Assembly: GCA_028278525.1 (NCBI GenBank)
Contig: JANQEE010000039.1
Location: 124,001 to 188,000, forward strand
Reading direction: 5' to 3'
Source of the DNA: Minwuiaceae bacterium
GTDB taxonomy: Bacteria; Pseudomonadota; Alphaproteobacteria; Minwuiales; Minwuiaceae
DNA length: 64,000 bases
Both the position numbers and the translations under genes were made by a program. The notes under the pieces are model-generated. The model was given only the letters and a program-made list of their open reading frames with translations, did no database searches and was not told the DNA's origin. Positions 17,117 through 24,149 of this stretch are shown here, one piece after another. The first letter of the stretch is position 1; every line of letters starts with the position of its first letter.

Positions 17117-18094
17117 ATGCCGACGAACGCGCCTGCCGACGCACTCGAAGACTTCCATGACGATGGTGACACGGCCGAAGATTTCCGCAAGGCGGTTCTG
17201 AACGGCCTGTCCCAGCCCCAGAAACGGCTACCATCGAAGTTCTTTTACGATGCCAAGGGCTCGGCCCTGTTCGACCGGATCTGCACCCTCGAAGAATACT
17301 ATCCGACCCGAACCGAGACGGCCTTGCTGGAAAGCTGCGGCAAGGAAATCGCGGTACTGGCGGGGCCCAACGCCAACCTGATCGAGTTCGGCAGCGGCTC
17401 CAGCGTCAAGACACGCATCCTGCTGGATGCGCTTGATCGGCTTACAGCCTACGTCCCCATCGACATTTCCCGAGACCACCTGCTTGCCGCCGCCAAAACC
17501 CTCGCCCAGGATTACCCGGAAGTCGCCGTGACACCCGTCTGCGCCGACTTCGTCCAGCCCCTGGACCTGCCGAAACTGGCCGGCACGGGCGTCAATCTCG
17601 GCTTCTTTCCGGGCTCGACCATCGGCAACTTCAGGCCGGCGGACGCCGCCGCCTTCCTGAAGAACGCCGCCCGCGCGGTCGGGCATGGCGGCGCCATGGT
17701 GATCGGCGTCGACCTGGTCAAGGATCCGGCCACCCTACATGCGGCGTACAACGATGCCAGCGATGTGACCGCCGCCTTCAACCTCAATCTTCTGGAACGC
17801 ATCAACCGGGAACTCGATGCCGACTTCGGCCTCGACGGTTTCGCCCACTACGCCCCCTACAATCCGGCGCGGGGCTGCATCGAGATGCATTTGGTGAGCC
17901 GCCGCGCCCAGCAGGTTCGAATCGCGGGCAAGACCTTCGACTTCGCCATCGGCGAGACTATCCACACCGAAGACTCGCACAAATACACCATCGAAGGCTT
18001 CCACGAACTGGCCCGACGTGGCGGCTGGACGCCGCGAGAAGTCTGGTGCGACGCCGACAGTCTGTTCAGCGTCCACTTCCTGGACGTCGCCTAG
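17117..18094 (+). CDS. egtD: L-histidine N-alpha-methyltransferase EgtD
   Basis: A 325-residue SAM-dependent enzyme that trimethylates histidine to hercynine, the first step of ergothioneine synthesis. Family markers are LPSKFFYDAKGSALFDRICTLEEYYPTRTE, the SAM loop IEFGSGSSVKTRILLDAL and GFFPGSTIGNF. Its length fits the family. The sulfoxide synthase gene egtB, frequently adjacent, is absent on both sides. The gene stands alone, 199 bases after the CaiB gene and convergent with the alcohol dehydrogenase gene 5 bases away. Upstream, 16930-17000 is AT-rich and repeats TTTGTAGATA. Confidence 0.93.
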   Translation: MPTNAPADALEDFHDDGDTAEDFRKAVLNGLSQPQKRLPSKFFYDAKGSALFDRICTLEEYYPTRTETALLESCGKEIAVLAGPNANLIEFGSGSSVKTRILLDALDRLTAYVPIDISRDHLLAAAKTLAQDYPEVAVTPVCADFVQPLDLPKLAGTGVNLGFFPGSTIGNFRPADAAAFLKNAARAVGHGGAMVIGVDLVKDPATLHAAYNDASDVTAAFNLNLLERINRELDADFGLDGFAHYAPYNPARGCIEMHLVSRRAQQVRIAGKTFDFAIGETIHTEDSHKYTIEGFHELARRGGWTPREVWCDADSLFSVHFLDVA

Positions 18095-18098
18095 CGGA

Positions 18099-19232
18099 TC
18101 AGCGTATCGCTTCGCGGAACAGCGCCAGATAGTCTTCTTCCGTGGCCGGCCGCGGATTGGTCGGGTTGCAATGGTCCAGCGTCGCCTGCCGCGCCATCTC
18201 CGGTAGCATGTCTTCTTCCACCCCCATCTGACGAAGGTTTTCGGGCAACCCGAGCCGCTGGTTCAGCGCCGCGATATGCACCGGCAGATCGGCATCCGGA
18301 GCCAACCCCATGGCCACGGCCATACGCCGATACTTGTCGTCCGTATGGTCCGCGTTAAAACGCAACACAGCCGGCATGACGACTGCGTTGAGCGTGCCAT
18401 GATGCAGCTTTAAATGCTGCAGACTGCCCAGCGGGTGCGACATGGCGTGCACCGCGCCCAAGCCTTTCTGGAACGCCATCGCGCCCATCATCGACGCCAT
18501 CATCATGTTCCAGCGTGCGTCCCGGTCCAGGCCGTCGGCGACGGCCCGCTCGATATTCGCGCTCGCCCGTCTCAGGCCCTCGATCGCAATGCCTTCCGCC
18601 GGTGGGTTCTCGACCGGCGAGATGAAGGTCTCTATGCAATGCGCCATCGCATCCATGCCGGTCGCCGCGGTAAGCCCGGGCGGCAGATCCAGCGTCAAAT
18701 CGGGATCGCAGATGGCGACGCTCGGGATCATATAAGGACTGACGATTCCGACCTTGCGGCCGTCGTCCAGGATGATGATGCCGCCGCGCCCGACTTCGCT
18801 GCCTGTGCCCGCCGTGGTGGGAACGGCGATCATCGGCGCGACGTTCGCCTGAATGCGCGCGGCCCCACCTTCGATCATGGCATATTGCGCCAGCGGCGGC
18901 TCGTGCGTCGCCAGCAGGCGAACGCCCTTGGCCAGGTCGATCGAGGAACCGCCGCCGACCGCAACCACACCATTGCAGTCAGCCTCTTTATACAGGGCCA
19001 GGGCGTCGCGCACCGCCGGTTCGGTCGGGTTGGCTGGTGTGCCGTCATAGACGGCGACCGTCATGTCCGACGGCATCGCCTCCCGGACTCGGTCCAGGAG
19101 ACCGGCGGCCACGATGCCGGTATCCGTCACGATCAGCGGCCGCTCGATACCGAGCGCGGTCAGTTCTTCGGCGAGAAGTCGAACGGCGCCGAAGTCGAAA
19201 TGGATTTTCGTCAGGTAAGTAATCAACGCCAT
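18099..19232 (-). CDS. Iron-containing alcohol dehydrogenase
   Basis: A 377-residue group III (Fe-ADH) enzyme. The NAD-binding loop VAVGGGSSIDLAKG is present, followed by the family signature TTAGTGSEVGRGGI and the metal-binding region: Asp/His in GMDAMAHCIETF and the two His of GAVHAMSHPLGSLQHLKLHHG. It oxidises or reduces short alcohols, aldehydes or hydroxy acids in the cytoplasm. It lies 33 bases after the globin gene on the same strand, probably co-transcribed. Confidence 0.93.
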   Translation of the reverse strand: MALITYLTKIHFDFGAVRLLAEELTALGIERPLIVTDTGIVAAGLLDRVREAMPSDMTVAVYDGTPANPTEPAVRDALALYKEADCNGVVAVGGGSSIDLAKGVRLLATHEPPLAQYAMIEGGAARIQANVAPMIAVPTTAGTGSEVGRGGIIILDDGRKVGIVSPYMIPSVAICDPDLTLDLPPGLTAATGMDAMAHCIETFISPVENPPAEGIAIEGLRRASANIERAVADGLDRDARWNMMMASMMGAMAFQKGLGAVHAMSHPLGSLQHLKLHHGTLNAVVMPAVLRFNADHTDDKYRRMAVAMGLAPDADLPVHIAALNQRLGLPENLRQMGVEEDMLPEMARQATLDHCNPTNPRPATEEDYLALFREAIR

Positions 19233-19265
19233 CTCATCTCCTCCCCGGGTTTGCTGACCGCCGTC

Positions 19266-19673
19266 CTAGTGACCGGCATGGCGCATGACGCCGGATATCA
19301 AAGCGTAGGCCTCTGCCCAGGCCTCCTTCGCTTCCGGCGTCCAGTCCGGCCCAAGCCCCTGTTCCAACGCCCACAACAATGCGGCGCCGACCGAGTCGTA
19401 GTGGTCGTCGGTCACCCCATAGTCCGCATGGCGGCGGCCCAGGTCTTCCAGCACCGGGACCAAGGCGTCCGGCGCATCCAAACCCTGCACGGCATCGGAC
19501 AGCGCCTGCAACAGTTTCGTGCGCTGCTTCCGCAGGTCGACATCCTGGAACAGCGGCCGGCTGCTCGGGTCGATTTCGAAAAGACGATTATAGAAAAGCT
19601 GCGCCGCCATATCGCCCTGCGGCGCCACCTCTTGCCAGGTATTCCGTACGATCTGTTTCTGCTCCGGGCTCAT
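19266..19673 (-). CDS. Single-domain globin
   Basis: A 135-residue three-on-three globin with no flavin reductase domain. Helix A starts SPEQKQIVRNTWQEVAPQ; LFYNRLFEIDPSSRPLF is the B-C-E start; the proximal His is in LGRRHADYGV; and the H helix has WAEAYALISGVM. Proteins of this kind bind O2 or detoxify NO. It heads a two-gene unit with the iron alcohol dehydrogenase and is divergent to a LysR gene 122 bases away, which may regulate it. Confidence 0.88.
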   Translation of the reverse strand: MSPEQKQIVRNTWQEVAPQGDMAAQLFYNRLFEIDPSSRPLFQDVDLRKQRTKLLQALSDAVQGLDAPDALVPVLEDLGRRHADYGVTDDHYDSVGAALLWALEQGLGPDWTPEAKEAWAEAYALISGVMRHAGH

Positions 19674-19795
19674 TGCTGATCACTCCCGTTTCTCAGGATC
19701 GGTTTGACGCCCAATACAGACTGCGACGCTTTACCGGCAAAATTTGATCACGTAAAATGAATAATCGAGATAATTTCGTTCTTGGATGGAGATAT

Positions 19796-20728
19796 ATGGA
19801 CCTCTCCGACCTGCGGATATTCAGCGCCGTCGTCCGGGAAGGTGGCGTGACCCGGGCTGCGGAGCGGCTCAACCGCGTGCAGTCCAACGTCACGACCCGG
19901 GTACGACAGCTGGAACAGGATCTCGGCGTCGACCTGTTCATTCGCGAAGGCAAGAAACTGCATTTGGCGCCTGCGGGCCAGACGCTGATCGACTACGCGG
20001 ACCGGCTACTCGCCCTTGCCGACGAGGCCCGCAATGCCGTTCAGGACCCGAAGCCCTGCGGCCTGTTCCGACTGGGCGCCATGGAAAGCGCTGCGGCGGT
20101 GCGCCTGCCCGGACCCTTGAGCGAGTACATCCGCCGCTATCCCGAGGTCACGTTGGAGCTGCGCACCGGCAACCCGCAACAACTGGCCACGGCCATCCTG
20201 GCCGGCGAAATCGAAGCCGCTCTGGTGGCCGATCCGGTGGCCGACACGCCGTTCGAGAAGGCCAAGGCGTTCGACGAAGAGTTGGTTATCGTCGCCCCCC
20301 TGGGCCATCCCCCCGTCGACAACCCAAAGACCGTGCCGAAGACAGCCATCGCATTCGAAGTCGGCTGCCCGCATCGGCGGCGGCTGGAAAAGTGGTACGA
20401 AAACCGCGGCGAGATGCCGACGCGAACGATCGAGATGTCGTCCTACCACGCCATACTCGGCTGCGTCGTCGCCGGCATGGGCATCTCGTTGCTGCCGAGC
20501 AGCGTGCTGACCACGTTCCCTGAACGGAAACGCCTCAGCGTACATCCCCTGCCGCCGGGACAAGACAGTGCGGAAACCCTGCTGATTTGGCGCAAGGGCG
20601 CCAAATCGCCGAAGATCGGCGCCTTGATCGAGATCCTGAAGCCGCCAGGAAGCGCAAAAGCTCAGCGAAAGGCCGGCAGCGTTACCTCCAGCAATTCAAC
20701 GTCGTCCGTACAGCCGGAGATCCCATAG
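19796..20728 (+). CDS. LysR-type regulator (GltR/CynR-like)
   Basis: A 310-residue LTTR with the N-terminal helix-turn-helix MDLSDLRIFSAVVREGGVTRAAERLNRVQSNV (read in two parts) and an effector domain of the GltR-like class (CGLFRLGAMESAAAVRL). ATG 19796 has GGAGA five bases upstream, settling the start. The last 67 bases overlap the end of the convergent VOC-cupin gene, so the final 22 residues read through the other gene's tail. It is divergent to the globin/alcohol-dehydrogenase pair. Confidence 0.9.
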   Translation: MDLSDLRIFSAVVREGGVTRAAERLNRVQSNVTTRVRQLEQDLGVDLFIREGKKLHLAPAGQTLIDYADRLLALADEARNAVQDPKPCGLFRLGAMESAAAVRLPGPLSEYIRRYPEVTLELRTGNPQQLATAILAGEIEAALVADPVADTPFEKAKAFDEELVIVAPLGHPPVDNPKTVPKTAIAFEVGCPHRRRLEKWYENRGEMPTRTIEMSSYHAILGCVVAGMGISLLPSSVLTTFPERKRLSVHPLPPGQDSAETLLIWRKGAKSPKIGALIEILKPPGSAKAQRKAGSVTSSNSTSSVQPEIP

Positions 20729-21735
20729 CCGGGCCCCGCCGGCAGCACGACGGAGTCGCCCGCTTTGAGGATGTGATTTGCCTCCGCCTGCAGGGTCATG
20801 CCGCCATCGAGGACGAACAGGAAAGCGAACTCGCCGTCGTGCCGGTAGATTGCCGGCTCCGCCGGCGACAGCCCGGCAAGGCGCGCGACCTTCGCACCGG
20901 CAAGACCGTCCGTGGCCGTACCGATGCCCGTATCACGCGCTTCAAACCCGTCGAGCCGCCATGGATGCCACGTCGCAGACGCGGCTTCGTGGCGGACGAA
21001 TCGCTGCCCGCCGAAATCGCGCGTCGGCCGCAGCTCAGCCGTCGGCAACATCAATTCATGATCCACGCAGGTCATATGCTCAGCCGGAACGCCAATCTCG
21101 ATCACTTCCAAACCCGCCGAGGACTCCAGCACCCGGTGGCGGATCTCCGGCGGTTGCAGCACGCAGTCGCCTGCTTGCATCACGAAGGGCGGGCCTTGGT
21201 CCTCGTAGACGACGCGCACCCAGCCCCGATAGCAGAAGATCATCTGGAAATGGATCTTGTGGAAATGCACGTAGTCCGGCACCGGCCCACCGTCCGGGAT
21301 ACGGATGTGGGAGGCGATGACCCGCCCGCCCTGGCGGTCCGGGATCAGGTCGCGATAACGCATACCGGCCCGGCCGACGCCCCAGGCCGCCTCGTCCGCC
21401 ATCTCGGTGACCACGAAGCTCTGCCGAACCGGCGGCAGCACCAGCGGCGGATCGGCCGGCACCAGCTCGACCCGCGTCCCGTTCGGCGCGGTAAGCTGGT
21501 TCGCCACGGGTTCGCGGCAAAGAATGCGAAGGCTACCGGGCTCGGCATCCGCGTTGCGATCCAATCGAATGTTCAGGCCGTGGCCGGAGAGCTGCGCCAC
21601 GGCGGGATCGTCGGCCGGAAAGATGGTGTCGATCCGAAAGCCCAGTTCACCGGTGAAGAACGCTAGCGTCTCGTCCAAATCCCGGCACGGCAACAACACC
21701 TCGGCCGACACCGGCTGCGCATCCTGCACGGTCAT
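20662..21735 (-). CDS. VOC domain fused to a bicupin
   Basis: A 357-residue fusion. Residues about 8-115 form a glyoxalase/VOC module (AEVLLPCRDLDETLAFFTGELGF); two cupin barrels follow, the first with metal-type His residues in YVHFHKIHFQMIFCY and the later PPEIRHRVLES, the second more degenerate (HDGEFAFLFVLDGGMTLQ, AGDSVVLPAGPGYG). This suggests a mononuclear-metal dioxygenase or isomerase with a built-in binding module; I know of no characterised homologue. Its start overlaps the P450 stop (ATGA), so they are co-expressed in the order RraA-P450-fusion. Confidence 0.8.
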   Translation of the reverse strand: MTVQDAQPVSAEVLLPCRDLDETLAFFTGELGFRIDTIFPADDPAVAQLSGHGLNIRLDRNADAEPGSLRILCREPVANQLTAPNGTRVELVPADPPLVLPPVRQSFVVTEMADEAAWGVGRAGMRYRDLIPDRQGGRVIASHIRIPDGGPVPDYVHFHKIHFQMIFCYRGWVRVVYEDQGPPFVMQAGDCVLQPPEIRHRVLESSAGLEVIEIGVPAEHMTCVDHELMLPTAELRPTRDFGGQRFVRHEAASATWHPWRLDGFEARDTGIGTATDGLAGAKVARLAGLSPAEPAIYRHDGEFAFLFVLDGGMTLQAEANHILKAGDSVVLPAGPGYGISGCTDDVELLEVTLPAFR

Positions 21736-22970
21736 GCCGCCTGTTTCACCGGCCGGAACGATACGTTGAGCGCATGCACGCCGCGCACGATGATCGAATC
21801 CGACCAGTCCAGCTTGGGCTGTTCCATCGTCCAGTCGTCGAACCGCCGCATCATCGTGGTCAGCGCGATCTCACCCTCCAGCCGCGCCAGCGGCGCGCCG
21901 ATACAGAAGTGGATGCCGTAGCCGAAATTGACGTGCCGGCCTGCTTCCTTACGCCGAATGTCGAAGCGGTCCGGATCGGGAAACAGCTCGGGGTCGCGGC
22001 CGGCGGCGGCATTGAACAGGAACAGCCGCTCGCCCTTTTTGATCCGTTTGCCGCGGATCTCGACATCTTCCCCCGCGACGCGTACCCCGGCCAGGCTCGG
22101 CCCGTCCCAGCGCAAAATTTCCTCGACCGCATTCTGTACAAGCTTCTGATCCTGCCAGTTCTCCCTCAAATCGGCGAGTTGGTCGGGGTGTGTCAGCAGG
22201 GCGTATAGCCCGTTGCCGATCAGATGCGTCGTTGTCTCGTGCCCGGCGAACAGCAGCAGAATGCAGTTGGAGACCATCTCGTCCGCCGTCAGGCGGTCGC
22301 CCTCCAGATGCGCTTCGATCAGGCCCGACGTGACGTCGCCGCCCGGGTTGCGCTCCCGTTCCGCGATCAGGTCCTGGAAGTACTCCGTCATCTCGCGAAT
22401 GCCGTGCGCGGCCAGCCGGTACTTATCCGGATTGACCCGGCTGGTCAGGACGAAGGTGCCGAGGTCGTCCGACCACTTTTTCAGGTTGTCGACATCGCGG
22501 CGCGGTACGCCCAGCATGTCGGCAATCACCGTCGCCGGCAGCGGATAGGCGAAGTCGCGGATCACGTCCATCCGGCCCGCCGCCTCGACGTCGTCCAGCA
22601 GGTCGTCGACGATCCCCTGGATATTCGGGCGCAACCCCTGGATCGCTCGCGTCGTGAACGCTTTGTTCATCAGACCGCGCAGCCGGGTATGCACCGGCGG
22701 ATCGTTGAACACCGCCCAGTGGCCCAGGCTCTCGCCCAGTTCGTCGACCAGCGCCCGGTCCTCGCCGTCCATGTGATCGACGAACGGCCGGATCCGGTCC
22801 GACGACAGCCGCTTGTCACGTAGCCCCTGGCGCACGTCATCGTGACGGGTGAGAACCCAGCCGCCCAGGCTATCGCTCCAATGCACCGGATCGTCGCGGC
22901 GCATCTCGGCCAGCGTCGGAAACGGGTCGGCGATGAACGCCGGCGACCTCAGGTCATACGCAACGGGCAT
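21732..22970 (-). CDS. Cytochrome P450
   Basis: A 412-residue soluble bacterial P450. The I-helix oxygen-activation motif FAGHETTTH, the ExxR motif EEILRWDGP, and the haem loop FGYGIHFCIGAPLARLEGE with its Cys ligand are all intact. ATG 22970 has GGGAG seven bases upstream. Such enzymes need a ferredoxin and reductase, none of which is nearby. It sits between RraA (16 bases upstream) and the VOC-bicupin, so a small oxidative catabolic pathway is likely; the substrate is unknown. Confidence 0.95.
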   Translation of the reverse strand: MPVAYDLRSPAFIADPFPTLAEMRRDDPVHWSDSLGGWVLTRHDDVRQGLRDKRLSSDRIRPFVDHMDGEDRALVDELGESLGHWAVFNDPPVHTRLRGLMNKAFTTRAIQGLRPNIQGIVDDLLDDVEAAGRMDVIRDFAYPLPATVIADMLGVPRRDVDNLKKWSDDLGTFVLTSRVNPDKYRLAAHGIREMTEYFQDLIAERERNPGGDVTSGLIEAHLEGDRLTADEMVSNCILLLFAGHETTTHLIGNGLYALLTHPDQLADLRENWQDQKLVQNAVEEILRWDGPSLAGVRVAGEDVEIRGKRIKKGERLFLFNAAAGRDPELFPDPDRFDIRRKEAGRHVNFGYGIHFCIGAPLARLEGEIALTTMMRRFDDWTMEQPKLDWSDSIIVRGVHALNVSFRPVKQAA

Positions 22971-22985
22971 CAACAAACTCCCACC

Positions 22986-23630
22986 TTAAAACACACCATA
23001 CTTCTTATAGGCCTCCTGCGGGTCCATGCCGTCCAGTATCGCGCGGCGCAGATCGCTTTCCGTCGAGATGATCCGTTCGGTCTCGGTCACCACGTCCTCG
23101 ACGATCTCCGCCGGCACGATCACCACGCCATCCCGATCGGCCAGCACGTAGTCGCCGGTCGCGATCCGGATACCGCCAATCTCGATCGGTTCGCCCATAC
23201 TGTCGACCAGCCAGCGCCCGACGACGTCGAGCGGCGTGTAATACCGGCAGAAGACCGGGAACCGCATCCGCTCGAGGAATTCGACGTCGCGGCTACCGCC
23301 ATCGCAGATATAGCCCAGGATACCGCGCAGCTTCAGCGTCTCGGCCGACAGTTCGCCCATATGGGCGATGGTGGAATCGTTCGGCTGGCAGACCACGACA
23401 TGGCCCGCCGGCGCCGCCGACAGGAGACCGGTCCAGGACAGCAGCGTCTCGTCATGGCCGGCGCCGTCCGCCTGTCGGCCCGCGGCGGTCCAAACCGGGC
23501 CGGCCAGCTTGATCGTCGGGTCGATCGGCCGGATGGTGTTTGGCAGCACGCAATCGCGCCGGCCCATATCGCGCATAACGTCGTAGACCGCGCCGGTGTA
23601 GCAGGCCTTCAGGCGATCGGCCAAACTCAT
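22986..23630 (-). CDS. RraA-family aldolase-type protein
   Basis: A 214-residue member of the RraA/4-hydroxy-4-methyl-2-oxoglutarate aldolase superfamily: AGHVVVCQPNDSTIAHMGE, YICDGGSRDVEFLERMRFPVFCR and TGDYVLADRDGVVIVP match the conserved core, including the Gly-rich and Arg-Asp metal-site regions. In catabolic operons such proteins are pyruvate-type aldolases or oxaloacetate decarboxylases rather than RNase E regulators. As first gene before P450 and VOC-bicupin it may process the ring-opened product. Confidence 0.88.
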   Translation of the reverse strand: MSLADRLKACYTGAVYDVMRDMGRRDCVLPNTIRPIDPTIKLAGPVWTAAGRQADGAGHDETLLSWTGLLSAAPAGHVVVCQPNDSTIAHMGELSAETLKLRGILGYICDGGSRDVEFLERMRFPVFCRYYTPLDVVGRWLVDSMGEPIEIGGIRIATGDYVLADRDGVVIVPAEIVEDVVTETERIISTESDLRRAILDGMDPQEAYKKYGVF

Positions 23631-23717
23631 CGCATCTCTCCTACAGTGCCCAACCGCGCGCTTGCGTCATCCGGGCCACTCCCGCCAGACTACCGGAGAG
23701 CAGCGGAGAGTGAAATC

Positions 23718-24149
23718 GTGTCCCGTGAATACCCGGAGCGTCCCCTGGTCGGCATCGGCGTCGTCGTCTGGCGCGGCGCCGACGTGCTGCTGATCCGGCG
23801 CGGCAAGGAGCCGCGGCGCGGCCAGTGGAGCCTGCCCGGCGGCGCGCAGAAAATCGGCGAGACCGTGTACGAAGGCGCCCGGCGCGAGGTGCGGGAGGAG
23901 ACCGGCCTGGACGTGAAGATCACCGGCCTGATCGATGTGGTCGATTCCATCGTGCCCGACGGCAACGGCAAGATCCAATACCACTACACGCTGATCGACC
24001 TCGCGGCCGAGTGGCAGGCGGGGGAGCCGGTGCCAGGGGGCGACGCGGCGTCCGCCGCGTTCGTGGCTGCCGACGATCTGGACGGCTACGACCTGTGGGA
24101 CGAGACCTTACGGATCATTGCCTTGTCGGCGGCAGGTCGGACCGTCTGA
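23718..24149 (+). CDS. NUDIX hydrolase
   Basis: A 143-residue NUDIX protein with the complete box GGAQKIGETVYEGAR followed by REVREETGLDV. GTG 23718 is chosen because GGAGAG lies seven bases before it; the much longer upstream open frame is only the shadow of genes on the other strand. ADP-ribose or sugar-nucleotide pyrophosphatase activity would be usual, but the substrate cannot be told. Its final 35 bases overlap the end of the convergent patatin gene. Confidence 0.92.
   Translation: MSREYPERPLVGIGVVVWRGADVLLIRRGKEPRRGQWSLPGGAQKIGETVYEGARREVREETGLDVKITGLIDVVDSIVPDGNGKIQYHYTLIDLAAEWQAGEPVPGGDAASAAFVAADDLDGYDLWDETLRIIALSAAGRTV

Noticed and set aside
22842-23717. Long upstream extension of the NUDIX gene
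   Set aside because: It is the reverse shadow of the P450 and RraA genes; the true start GTG 23718 has a good ribosome site.
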